Shown here: one piece after another, positions 8,815 to 17,023 of the stretch
Position numbering within the stretch: the stretch's first letter is position 1
How the letters are laid out: each line of letters begins with the position of its first letter
Origin: Agathobaculum massiliense
Lineage (GTDB): Bacteria > Bacillota > Clostridia > Oscillospirales > Butyricicoccaceae
Assembly (NCBI RefSeq): GCF_900291975.1
Contig: NZ_OMPN01000001.1
Location: 1,426,001 to 1,490,000, forward strand
DNA length: 64,000 bases
Direction of reading: 5' to 3'
Translations under genes and position numbers: made by a program
Notes under the pieces: generated by a model
Databases searched by the model: none
What the model saw: only the letters and a program-made list of their open reading frames with translations
Told to the model about the DNA's origin: nothing

Positions 8815-9108
8815 TCACGCCGCACCCCCGTTCAGAGCCGCGCGCCGCACCTCATACAGCTCCGGATGGTACTCCAGCAGCTCCCCAAGCGAGAGTTCGG
8901 ACACGAAATACGGCCCGCTTTCCGGCCGCTCCAGCGCGTCCGCGATAAAGCGGCGCGCCTGATGTTCGGAGGGAAAAGTGAGCGCCTTGTCCAGGCTGCC
9001 CAGGTCCACCATGTGCCGGCCATCGTTCAGGAAGTGGTCCGCCACAAAGGAGTACCGTGAGCGGTACAGGTAGTACACCACATAAACGCCGGTATGTACG
9101 CCCATCAT
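8815..9108 (-). CDS. Hypothetical small protein (about 97 aa)
   Basis: The protein begins MMGVHTGVYVVYYLYRSRYSF and ends in an acidic helix (LSLGELLEYHPELYEVRRAAL). It may be a small regulatory or binding subunit; no family is recognised. GGGAGG lies immediately upstream of the two adjacent ATGs at 9108 and 9105; an in-frame ATG at 9135 is less likely. It starts where the sigma-like gene stops and overlaps the next gene by a few bases. Confidence 0.55.
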   Translation of the reverse strand: MMGVHTGVYVVYYLYRSRYSFVADHFLNDGRHMVDLGSLDKALTFPSEHQARRFIADALERPESGPYFVSELSLGELLEYHPELYEVRRAALNGGAA

Positions 9109-9593
9109 GCCGCCTCCCTTCTGGGGGCGGCGCATACGGGGAAGCGGTACACCCTGCAGCTGCGGACAGCATGGGCTTTTTGCAGCGCCGTGCGTTCCCG
9201 CCGGATGATAACATCCGCCGGGTCTGCACAGCTCTTGTCCGGCAGCACGTCATACAACGTGCCGCCGTCCTCTCTCCATGCATCCAGACTGAGCGCCACG
9301 GGCGCTTTGCGCTCCCTGTGCCGCTGGCGCAGCAGTGCGTTGCGGATGCGGCTGTACGCGATCGTAGTGAAGCGGTACCTCTGCAGGCTCTCGTCCGCCA
9401 TATACCGCTGCGCCGCGAGCATCAGCCCCAGCGCGGCTTCGCCGTACAGGTCCGTGTCCGCTTCCGTGCCGAGGTGCAGGTCATGCATCACACGGTAGAT
9501 CAGGTTGTGATAGCGCTCTGCGAGCGCGCGTTCGATGTCGGTCAATGGCCTTGTCATGGTTTTCCCTGTCATATCAGGCAGCCTCACTTTCAT
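9105..9593 (-). CDS. Sigma-70 region 2-like protein
   Basis: A 162-residue protein. Residues 15-100 match sigma-70 region 2: helical AERYHNLIYRVMHDL, then DLYGEAALGLMLAAQRYM (the core-binding 2.1/2.2 helix), then YRFTTIAYSRIRNALLRQ (2.3/2.4, promoter melting and -10 recognition) and the basic RHRERK. The remaining 60 residues do not form a recognisable region 4 helix-turn-helix. It may act as an element-specific transcription factor or bind core RNA polymerase without -35 contact. The start at 9593 has AAAGGACGG upstream; an ATG at 9572 is an alternative. It sits inside the clamp/helicase operon. Confidence 0.7.
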   Translation of the reverse strand: MKVRLPDMTGKTMTRPLTDIERALAERYHNLIYRVMHDLHLGTEADTDLYGEAALGLMLAAQRYMADESLQRYRFTTIAYSRIRNALLRQRHRERKAPVALSLDAWREDGGTLYDVLPDKSCADPADVIIRRERTALQKAHAVRSCRVYRFPVCAAPRREAA

Positions 9594-9984
9594 TTATTGT
9601 CCGTCCTTTTCGGTACACCACAAAAAAGTAGTTGAAATCCCCATGGTTCACCATGCAGCGCAGGCGGTAGCCGTTCACCGCGCCCGCATACGCGAAATCG
9701 TATGTGGGGCACCAGAAGTCATGCCGCTGCGCCTCCGGATTGGCGGCGCAGAAGCGCCGCATGGCCTGCGCGCTGTGCAGCACGGTCTTCCGCAGCCGTT
9801 TGAACACCGCGTTGGCCTCGTCTATGCTCTGGGCTGTGAGGAAACAACTCCGCACCGGATACCACAGGTTCATCCGCCGCGGCTCGAACTGGCCTACGGC
9901 GCTGAGCAGCCGGTCTTCTGCCCGCAGCGGGCATATCTTCTCCGCAACGGCGGCAGGGATCAGGATCAGCTTTTTGTTTTTCAT
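9574..9984 (-). CDS. Hypothetical protein (136 aa)
   Basis: A soluble mixed alpha/beta protein (KKLILIPAAVAEKICPLRAED at the start, a basic helical VFKRLRKTVLHSAQAMRRF segment, then CPTYDFAYAGAVNGYRL and NYFFVVYRKGR). No family is recognised. AAAAAAGGAGCTGTAC immediately precedes the ATG at 9984, which decides the start over an in-frame ATG at 10005 that overlaps the dnaN stop. It overlaps the sigma-like gene by 20 bases. Confidence 0.6.
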   Translation of the reverse strand: MKNKKLILIPAAVAEKICPLRAEDRLLSAVGQFEPRRMNLWYPVRSCFLTAQSIDEANAVFKRLRKTVLHSAQAMRRFCAANPEAQRHDFWCPTYDFAYAGAVNGYRLRCMVNHGDFNYFFVVYRKGRTINESEAA

Positions 9985-10001
9985 GTACAGCTCCTTTTTT
10001 C

Positions 10002-11141
10002 TCATGCAGCTTTCTTCTTCCGTTTCGGTTTTTCCACTTCTTCCTGCGGCATACGCGTTGGCATCAATACATGCAGCTCGCTGCCCGTGCGCAGCATCAG
10101 GGTCCCTTTGCCGTCTAACAGCAGGGCCGTCTCCTTTCCGCTCACCAGCTTCGCCGCCTGCAGCAGATAGTTGTAGGTATAGCAGAAGCCTTCCCTGGGA
10201 AGCGGCGTGCGGACGTCCGCGGGAAATTCCGTCCCGCCCTGTACGGCCTGCCGGTCCCCGCTGATATAGCCGATCTGCAGCATCCCTTTGCCCGTGCGCA
10301 GGATCACGCGCGCGCCGGCTGTGCTGCCGGCGCTTACGCGGCTCAGCTCCGCATGGAACAGCGCGCCGTCCACGTGGATCTCATATGCTGTCTGGAAGTG
10401 GTCCAGCACCGGCTTCAGGTCCACCGCCTGATAAGGGCTGCGCTGGACGGAAAAGACCATGCCCGGCCCGAGGAACAGCGCGGTATCGCCGTCCACACCG
10501 ATCCTGCAGTGCGGCACGCCGCGGAACACGGCGAGCAGCACCTTCATCGCGTCCGCTGGGATCAGCAGGTCTATCGGCTCATCCTGCGCCGCGTCCTCGC
10601 TCGCCACAGTCATGCGGTATCCATCGCAGCTGGCCGCGCTGAATTTGCCGTCATGGACGGTGAGATGCACGCACTTCAGCTGCTCTTTCCCCTCCGCTTT
10701 GCCCTGCGCGGCGGAGAACAGCACCCTTGCGCTGACCTCCGCGAAGCCGGAGCAGTCCAGCAGCTGTGCGGGCGCGGGCGTACCCACGGCGGGGTACTTG
10801 TCCGCATCCATCAAAGGGAAGACAAAGGCGGCTGTCGCGTTGCGCACCTCGATCCGCCTGCCGTCTGTGGCGACAGACGTTGCTTCGTCCGCAAAGGCGT
10901 CCAGCATCCGCTGGAACACCGGCGCGAACAGCAGCGCCCTGCCGTCCTCCTCCACGCGGCACGCATGCCGCACCTGTAAGGTGCAGGTCCGGCTGCGCGC
11001 GGTGAACATCACCGTGTTTGAAGCGGCGTCCGCTTCCATCAGGACGCAGGCATGCTCTTTGGATACAAAATACGTCCCTATCGTCTGGCTGCAGCGTCGG
11101 GCGATGGGCAACAGCTCGGACCGGTTCGCCAGAAATCGCAT
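10002..11141 (-). CDS. DNA polymerase III beta subunit-like sliding clamp
   Basis: A 379-residue protein, about the length of bacterial DnaN. It starts MRFLANRSELLPIARRCSQ and shows the three-domain DnaN pattern: a central FSAASCDGYRMTVASED (the DG-R-L loop of DnaN) and DLLIPADAMKVLLAVF, then the C-terminal HVLMPTRMPQEE in place of the usual VMPMRL tip. A basic tail (KPKRKKKAA) follows. The clamp should tether polymerases or other factors to DNA. Its divergence and position with ssb, a helicase and a sigma-like protein suggest an element-encoded clamp rather than the chromosomal dnaN, which normally neighbours dnaA and recF. The gap to the upstream helicase is 25 bases. Confidence 0.85.
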   Translation of the reverse strand: MRFLANRSELLPIARRCSQTIGTYFVSKEHACVLMEADAASNTVMFTARSRTCTLQVRHACRVEEDGRALLFAPVFQRMLDAFADEATSVATDGRRIEVRNATAAFVFPLMDADKYPAVGTPAPAQLLDCSGFAEVSARVLFSAAQGKAEGKEQLKCVHLTVHDGKFSAASCDGYRMTVASEDAAQDEPIDLLIPADAMKVLLAVFRGVPHCRIGVDGDTALFLGPGMVFSVQRSPYQAVDLKPVLDHFQTAYEIHVDGALFHAELSRVSAGSTAGARVILRTGKGMLQIGYISGDRQAVQGGTEFPADVRTPLPREGFCYTYNYLLQAAKLVSGKETALLLDGKGTLMLRTGSELHVLMPTRMPQEEVEKPKRKKKAA

Positions 11142-11166
11142 CGTTCCATCAACTCCTGTTCTTTCT

Positions 11167-14145
11167 TCATCCTGCCAGCTCCCACAGCGATAACTGCTCT
11201 GCGGGTGGTACTGGCTGTATCTTTGTTTCTTTTCTCACGCTGGCCGGCACGGCCTTCCGTCCGCATTCCGCTCCCTGTACCTGCCGCTCCTGTGCCGGAT
11301 GCAGCACCGCCATCTTGCGGAACGACGCCGCGATATCCTCCACCGCGTCCTCATGCCGGATGCCTTCGGCCAGCTCGCGGGCGAGCGCGGACGTCATATC
11401 CTCGCTCTCGCTCATCGCAGCCAGCCCTTCGTCCGTGAGCACGCCGCCCTCGATCACGCCGGCCACCGCCAGTTTGGAAGCCATCAGCCGGACCGCGCGC
11501 TCCTGCATGGTGTGCCGGTAGTACAGGATGTACACCTCCACACGGGGCGCGGTCTGGTTGATGCGCCATGACCTGCGGCTCGCCTGACGGAACGTGAACA
11601 GCTTGAACGCCATGTCATAGAAGATGAGCGTGGTGAAGTCATTCAAATCCAAGCCGGTTTCAACCAGATTTGGATTTACGATCATCACTTGCATGCCCTG
11701 CCGGAGGTGGTTTGCCACCCATTCTTCGCGTCCCCGAGGCGGGACGGTATCCTCCATGATCTCGGCGCGGACGCCGGTGTCCGTGAGAAAGCGTTTTAAG
11801 CGTGTCCGGCTGTCCAGACGCACCCAGTTCACGTAGAGCAGAACCCGTTCGCCGGCGTTTACCTTGCGGTGGATGATCTCCAGCGTGCGCCGGTCTTTTT
11901 CGGTCTGTTCCTCCGGCGCACCGCTGTCCTCCGGCACCAGGATCGGGTCTGCGGTGACCGGATGTACGACCGGCTTATGCCCATACGGCTGGTCCGGGTA
12001 AGCCATCATGAGGTTCAGGGACACGGACAACAGCTTCCGGGCGAGCTTACGCCCTTCGCGGCTGCGGTCCTTGAAGATCTCATGGAAAGCGTGCTCCAGG
12101 TCGTCACAGGCTCTTTGCTGGTTCTCCGGAAGCCTGAGCGGCACAGGGATCTCCTCGTATTCCGGCAGGTCCTTGCCCATATCCATGAGCGAAAGGAACA
12201 CGCCGTTCTCCAGCAGGAAGCGGCTGTACACCAGCGGCGAAACGCCTGGCTTCTGACGGGAGCGTTTTTTCCGCTTCGCGGTGCGCCGGTTGCTGTTGTA
12301 CCCGCCTTCCGTTACTTCGTAAGTGTCCTCTGTCACGCCGTATTCCCGCGCAAACTGCGCGGGGGCGGCATAGCTTTGCCCATCCTGCTCCATACGGCAT
12401 GCACACATGCGGTAGAGCAGATAGAAGATACCGGAGGCATAGCCGTTGATGAGGGTTGCCGTCATGCCGATGCATTTTTTCGCGGCGGCGAACAGCTCGC
12501 CCATCGCGTCCCCCTGGCCGCTGTCCGCGGAAAACTGGTGCAGTTCATCCGCTATCAGGCCGTCTATCTTCCCTCTGTACCGGTTTTTGATATAGGTGCT
12601 GAGCGGGAAGCGGCGGCATGCGCCGCGGGCGGCCATGAAACGGTCCGGCTCGCGCAGCAGGGCGGCAAGCTGCTTTTTCGCCGCTGCTGTTTTGCAGGCG
12701 TCCCGCGCAAGGTACGCAAAACGGCGGTGGACATAGCCCAGATGGCTGATGCGCACCCATTCGCTCTGTTCCTCCGCAGTGGTAGCTGTCCAGAGGACAG
12801 CGCCGCAGCTTTCGCACTTGCGGTTGGCGCGGGTCTCCGTCCGGAAGTATTCCGGCGTAGCGTCTGTCAATGTCCGCTTACCGCAGTCCATGAATTCCAT
12901 CTGGACCATGCTGCCGCAGTCTGGGCAGGTAAAGCCCCGCCGCCTTGCGTCCCATCTGACCGCAGGACGGCGCATATAGCCGTCCCGCGCGTTTTCCCTG
13001 GACATGACTGCAAACACGGTGCGGACGCCGCGGGCATACCCCGCGTAGAGGGCGTCCATGTCCGCCGGCGTCCGCACGATGGCGGCACGCGCGTTTGGGA
13101 TGGCCTCCTCCAGCTCGCGCACCCATTTGCCTGTCATGTGGGAGGGGCAGAGGACGATATGCAGGCACTTCCTGTGCTTTTGCAGGAAGTATGCCTGCAA
13201 GGCGAGGCTGCCGACCTTAGACTTTCCTGACCCGCATTCTGCGATGAGCAGGCCGAACCTGGCGGTCTGCAGCCTGCGCCGCAGCGCTTCCGCGGCGGCG
13301 AGCTGGGCGCCGTACAGGTGGTACCCTGCCGTCTGCGCCACGAACTGGTCCAGCCCCAGCACCCCCTCTGACAACGGCTCCTGGGCCGGATCATACAGGG
13401 GCTGGAACTGCCTGCGGATGCGGGACGCGATCACGGAACCGAACGCCCGCAGGTAGCCGGCTACGCCGTTGATCTCTGTAAACGCGTCCGGCTGGCAGGG
13501 CCATGTGCTGGGGATACGGATAACCCCTGCTTTCAAGCCGTCTGTAAGTACGTCCGCGATATTCTGATCGTCCGGCGTGCAGGTGAGCCGCCATATGGCA
13601 AAGGGCTCCCCTGTTGTGTACACACGGCACGGCGCCAGCATATCCCTTGCCTGGAGCTCGTTTATCATGTAGTCCCTGAATTCCGGCAGCATGGGGATGG
13701 TGCTTACTTTGTCGATCTCATGATACAGGGCGGTTTTGTCCCGTACGGGGCAGGCGAGGTAATACACCCTGGCCTCCTGTGCTTTATCTGTTTTCTCCTT
13801 TTGTTCCTCCGTTTCTTCTGTCTGCTTCCCTCCGCCCTGCTTCCGCGCGCTCTGGTTGTCCCAGAGCAGGGCAGCCACGGCATATGTACCGTCTCTGGAT
13901 ACCGCCTTGCTGTACCGCCCCTGTTGGGGTGTGCATACCAGGGTTTCCCCATCCAGCTGCACGGACAGCGTGCCTCCGCCGCTGACCGCGTTGACAAGGC
14001 CGGCTGTCACTTCCGGATAACCGCCCAGCCGGACCGCGATGAGCAAATTGTCCCGCGGGTCCACGGCAACGGTATCCGCCCAGGCTGTAAGGGTGATTGT
14101 CTGGGCTAGGTCACTGTAGATGGCTTTCATCAGCTTTTCTGTCAT
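11167..14145 (-). CDS. Large superfamily 2 helicase with zinc-binding insert
   Basis: A protein of about 992 residues. The N-terminal 280 residues are of unknown fold. Motif I (AECGSGKSKVG) is near residue 305. Between motifs I and II are two Cys pairs (CPDCGSM, CESCGAV) forming a zinc-ribbon-like insert. Motif II is DELH (LIADELHQFS), motif III is GMTATLING and motif VI is RQASRRSWRINQT, typical of SNF2/DEAD-like ATP-dependent DNA translocases. It probably unwinds or remodels DNA for the element, together with the clamp and SSB encoded downstream. ATG 14145 has an AAGGAAG site; ATG 14196 is an alternative without one. It is the first gene of the leftward operon. Confidence 0.85.
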   Translation of the reverse strand: MTEKLMKAIYSDLAQTITLTAWADTVAVDPRDNLLIAVRLGGYPEVTAGLVNAVSGGGTLSVQLDGETLVCTPQQGRYSKAVSRDGTYAVAALLWDNQSARKQGGGKQTEETEEQKEKTDKAQEARVYYLACPVRDKTALYHEIDKVSTIPMLPEFRDYMINELQARDMLAPCRVYTTGEPFAIWRLTCTPDDQNIADVLTDGLKAGVIRIPSTWPCQPDAFTEINGVAGYLRAFGSVIASRIRRQFQPLYDPAQEPLSEGVLGLDQFVAQTAGYHLYGAQLAAAEALRRRLQTARFGLLIAECGSGKSKVGSLALQAYFLQKHRKCLHIVLCPSHMTGKWVRELEEAIPNARAAIVRTPADMDALYAGYARGVRTVFAVMSRENARDGYMRRPAVRWDARRRGFTCPDCGSMVQMEFMDCGKRTLTDATPEYFRTETRANRKCESCGAVLWTATTAEEQSEWVRISHLGYVHRRFAYLARDACKTAAAKKQLAALLREPDRFMAARGACRRFPLSTYIKNRYRGKIDGLIADELHQFSADSGQGDAMGELFAAAKKCIGMTATLINGYASGIFYLLYRMCACRMEQDGQSYAAPAQFAREYGVTEDTYEVTEGGYNSNRRTAKRKKRSRQKPGVSPLVYSRFLLENGVFLSLMDMGKDLPEYEEIPVPLRLPENQQRACDDLEHAFHEIFKDRSREGRKLARKLLSVSLNLMMAYPDQPYGHKPVVHPVTADPILVPEDSGAPEEQTEKDRRTLEIIHRKVNAGERVLLYVNWVRLDSRTRLKRFLTDTGVRAEIMEDTVPPRGREEWVANHLRQGMQVMIVNPNLVETGLDLNDFTTLIFYDMAFKLFTFRQASRRSWRINQTAPRVEVYILYYRHTMQERAVRLMASKLAVAGVIEGGVLTDEGLAAMSESEDMTSALARELAEGIRHEDAVEDIAASFRKMAVLHPAQERQVQGAECGRKAVPASVRKETKIQPVPPAEQLSLWELAG

Positions 14146-14289
14146 TGCATATTGATCTTCCTTTCCATCTTTGCGCAAAAAAAGACCATACAGCATCCGG
14201 TAAAGGATTTCTGTATGGTCTAAATCAGGTGATGAATCAAGTACGGAGCTGGTGTGCGGTCCAGACAGGCAGACTGCCTCCTGGGCGGG

Positions 14290-14357
14290 TTACTCTGACA
14301 CGAATTACTCTGACCTGATTTCTCCTTTAATATAACACGGTTTACCTGCTCTGGAAA
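14290..14357 (-). promoter_or_regulatory. Probable promoter and operator of the helicase-to-VWA operon
   Basis: On the minus strand, TTTCCA (14357-14352) and TATATT (14334-14329) are spaced by 17 bases. Immediately downstream are two direct copies of TTACTCTGAC (14290-14299 and 14305-14314, plus-strand reading) with a 15-base period, a likely repressor or activator site. Confidence 0.45.
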
Positions 14358-14701
14358 GATGAAATGTTTTTATCTTCTCCGCAGGCTGTTGCAATGTTGG
14401 CTCGGTACTGGTAACATTTGTAATAGACTTAGGAAAACCACCGTTTATGATGTTATCCATAACGGCGGCATATATAGGTTGATTAGTGTTTCTGCCTTTG
14501 AATGATGGTTATTTACAAATCCTTTGCGTCGATGAGCGTTTCCTGTTTACGCTTCGACCAGTAAAAAGGAAAGTTTTTCAATACGGTATCCTCCCTAATT
14601 GATATTATGTGTTTTTCTGCCGCATATGGGACAAAGTATCTACTCTAAAGTAAACATATTACGCTGGAAGTATTCAGCGAGTACCGGATTTGCATAAGTT
14701 C
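14358..14701. other. Intergenic region without a recognised gene
   Basis: AT-rich spacer between the operon promoter and the left end of the first IS110 element. No credible gene is visible. Confidence 0.45.
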
Positions 14702-14720
14702 CTATTACAATAGATTTACG

Positions 14721-14950
14721 GTTCAAGGCACGGCAGCCAGCCGTGTCTTTTTCCGCGCCGTTGCCAAAGCTGTTAGAATGAGAGTGTCTTGGCCTGATGT
14801 TAAACTCCAAGGACCAATGCGTCCGTTGTAAAGTCCGTCAGCCAGCCTCTCCTTCGCAGCGTTCGATTTATGCAGGTTGAGCCGCCACATCGGTGCGCCC
14901 GTGTCATCAAATAGATTGGATCGGCAATGATGAAATGGCTGGACGCCAAA
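14721..14950 (+). ncRNA. Candidate IS110 bridge RNA, copy 1
   Basis: The noncoding 5' region matches that of the second IS110 element in structure more than in loop sequence. It has a 5' hairpin CACGGC-AGCCA-GCCGTG (14729-14745). A long stem follows in which GCTG and GAATGAGAG (14769-14784) pair with CTCTCCTTC and CAGC (14847-14860), enclosing a variable loop. A second structured part carrying a GCAGGTTGAGCC segment comes next. In IS110 elements such RNAs guide the recombinase by pairing with target and donor DNA. Confidence 0.6.
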
Positions 14951-14979
14951 AGACAAATCTACGATGAGGAGCGTTGTGC

Positions 14980-16191
14980 ATGAACAATGTAGCAGGGGTC
15001 GATGTTTCCAAAGGAAAGAGCATGGTAACTGTTCTCCGTCCCTTCGGGGAAGTGGTGGCAAAGCCGTTTTCTGTTGGTCACACCGGCAGTGAACTCAAGG
15101 AGCTGGCAAACTACTTGAAAAACCTGGACGGTGAGACGCGGGTAGTCATGGAGCACACTGGGCGCTACTATGAGCCGGTGGCCCGCTTTCTCCATGAGGA
15201 GGGCATCTTTGTTAGCGCAGTCAATCCTAAGCTCATTAAAGACTACGGGAACAACACCCTGCGCAAAGTGAAAACAGATAAGGCAGACGCTAGGAAGATT
15301 GCCCGCTATGGGCTTGACAACTGGGTAGAATTGCGCCAACATACTCCTATGGACACGATTCGGAAGCAACTGAAAACGCTGAAGCGGCAGCAGGGGCTGT
15401 ACTCCAAACCCAAGACGATGATGAAACACAACCTCATCGCCCTCTTGGACCAGACCGATCCCTATGTCAACGCCATGGTTGACAGCCCTATCCGTGAGGA
15501 CGGCAGCCAGAAGTGGGTGGACTTTGCCACGACCTTTTGGCACGTGGACTGTGTGCGGGCTATGAGCCTCACTGCTTTTATGGAGCGCTACCGCAAGTGG
15601 TGCAAACGCCACGGCTACAACTTCAGCCAGAGCCGGGCCATTGAGATTCACATGGAGGCGCAAGACCTGATTGCCATGCTCCCCAAGGACGCCCTGACCA
15701 AAACCATGATCCGGCAGGCCATTGACGCGCTGAACGCCGTCTCCAAATCTCTGGAGCAACTCAAGGTTGAAATGCGCACTCTGGCTGCCCAACTCCCCGA
15801 ATATCCAGTTGTCATGGCCATGCGCGGCGTAGGCAATTCTCTCGGCCCCCAGCTCATGGCAGAGATTGGTGATGTGACCCGGTTTGCACACAGAGGCTCC
15901 ATTACGGCTTTTGCCGGTGTTGACCCTGGCGCTGACCAGTCTGGCACCCACGAGGCCAAAAGCAACCGGACATCCAAAAGCGGCCCGCCGGAGCTGCGCC
16001 GCGCCTTGTTCCTAGTCATGGACTGCCTTTTGAAAACCATGCCTCAGAATGATCCAGTGTACCGTTTCATGGACAAGAAACGAGCCGAGGGCAAGCCCTA
16101 CCTGGTTTACATGACAGCCGGCACCAACAAGTTCCTGCGCATCTACTACGGCAGAATAAAAGAATATCTGGCATCTCTGGAGGGAAATTAA
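14980..16191 (+). CDS. IS110-family DEDD transposase, copy 1
   Basis: A 403-residue recombinase. The N-terminal RuvC-like DEDD domain shows GVDVSKGKS, VMEHTGRYYEP and KTDKADARKIARYGLDNW. The C-terminal Transposase_20 domain shows MRGVGNSLGPQLMAEIGDV and GSITAFAGVDPGADQSG, which contains the conserved serine region. It catalyses RNA-guided insertion and excision. ATG 14980 is preferred over GTG 14974; GAGGAG lies upstream. It is intact. The protein is only moderately similar to the copy at 24387-25613, so the two elements are relatives, not recent duplicates. Confidence 0.92.
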   Translation: MNNVAGVDVSKGKSMVTVLRPFGEVVAKPFSVGHTGSELKELANYLKNLDGETRVVMEHTGRYYEPVARFLHEEGIFVSAVNPKLIKDYGNNTLRKVKTDKADARKIARYGLDNWVELRQHTPMDTIRKQLKTLKRQQGLYSKPKTMMKHNLIALLDQTDPYVNAMVDSPIREDGSQKWVDFATTFWHVDCVRAMSLTAFMERYRKWCKRHGYNFSQSRAIEIHMEAQDLIAMLPKDALTKTMIRQAIDALNAVSKSLEQLKVEMRTLAAQLPEYPVVMAMRGVGNSLGPQLMAEIGDVTRFAHRGSITAFAGVDPGADQSGTHEAKSNRTSKSGPPELRRALFLVMDCLLKTMPQNDPVYRFMDKKRAEGKPYLVYMTAGTNKFLRIYYGRIKEYLASLEGN

Positions 16192-16268
16192 GGAAGCATC
16201 CTTCCTTGTCGGGGAACGATACTGCATTTACGCTAAAAACATCTTATGACAGAAAGAGAGCGATTAAG

Positions 16269-16682
16269 ATGTTTTTAGACAATTTATCCACCTCCGTCCT
16301 CAGATTATGTGATACTCGCAAGCTTAGCTATGAAACTGCCTCGGAACGATGTGACCTCAGTTCTAGGTACTTTGGCGACATTGCCAGAGGCAAAACCGCC
16401 CCAACGATCTTGACATTGGAAAAACTCTGCGTTGGTTTTAATCTGACACCAAATGACCTGCTGATTCCCTCGGCAATTTGGAGGGAAATGTCTTTCCGCA
16501 AACCCATGCCAGTGACGCAGATCCGCTGCTTTCACTTCCTTCATGGCCTTACTGGCTTCCCAGTCTGCCCCCAATGTAGAAAGACTATGGAACGGGAATA
16601 CCAGCCTTACTGTGACCGCTGTGGGCAATGCTTGGATTGGAAAGACTTCTCTAAAGCAACCATTCTGCTGCCTCAGGAATAA
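16269..16682 (+). CDS. XRE-type HTH protein with C-terminal zinc ribbon (IS110 passenger)
   Basis: A 137-residue protein. Residues 1-60 form an XRE-like helix-turn-helix (LSYETASERCDLSSRYFGDI, then TLEKLCVGFNLTPNDLL). The C-terminus has a zinc ribbon with two Cys pairs (CPQCRKTMEREYQPYCDRCG). It lies after the transposase and before the predicted right end of copy 1, so it appears to travel inside the element; the second copy lacks it. It may control transposase or bridge-RNA expression. The start is uncertain: the open frame reaches back to 16206, but MFLDNLSTSVLRL at 16269 fits the domain. Confidence 0.7.
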   Translation: MFLDNLSTSVLRLCDTRKLSYETASERCDLSSRYFGDIARGKTAPTILTLEKLCVGFNLTPNDLLIPSAIWREMSFRKPMPVTQIRCFHFLHGLTGFPVCPQCRKTMEREYQPYCDRCGQCLDWKDFSKATILLPQE

Positions 16683-17023
16683 CACTCCTTGATACATATC
16701 TTCCTATCTGGCCAGCGCATTTTACCATCTGGCCGCTTTTGGTATGCCCTTTTTCTTTTCATCATTTTTCTCCATTCCCCTATTGACTTTTTATTTGCAG
16801 ACTTTACTACTTTACTACTGGCGAAAAGCATGAAATTGTAGTTTTCTTTCAAAAAAGCTGAAACAAGTGGATTTTCCGCTTTACTCACTGTTTTCCGCAG
16901 TCAAATTGTAAGCGTCAAATAAAGCAACGGATTGTGGGTAGATGTAGAGTGTGAGAAAATAAGGATAAAAGTTGCAGTGGATAGCATTAAGGGAAGTCAA
17001 AGGAAGCAGAGGAGCTGGGAAAA

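Larger units (their letters stand above)
14702..16801 (+). mobile_element. IS110-family element, copy 1, with passenger regulator
   Basis: Borders are estimated by comparison with the second copy at about 24122-25738. Both left ends share a TTACGGT...AAGGC block and a CGGCAGCCAGCCG hairpin. Both right ends share TATGCCCTTTTTC- or CATGCCCTTTTTC-like sequence, then CTATTGACTTTT followed by TTTGCAG. CT dinucleotides lie at both edges (14702-14703 and 16802-16803), consistent with the short core used by IS110 elements. Contents are a noncoding region of about 230 nt, a DEDD transposase and an HTH/zinc-ribbon gene. There are no long terminal inverted repeats, as usual for the family. Confidence 0.75.

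Noticed and set aside
14723-15061. Leftward open frame of 112 codons before the first IS110 transposase
   Set aside because: It overlaps the structured noncoding region and the transposase start, has no ribosome site and looks unlike a protein; it is a by-product of the conserved RNA region.
16673-16888. Leftward 71-codon frame at the right end of IS110 copy 1
   Set aside because: It crosses the predicted IS end, is very basic and AT-driven, and has no recognisable motif.
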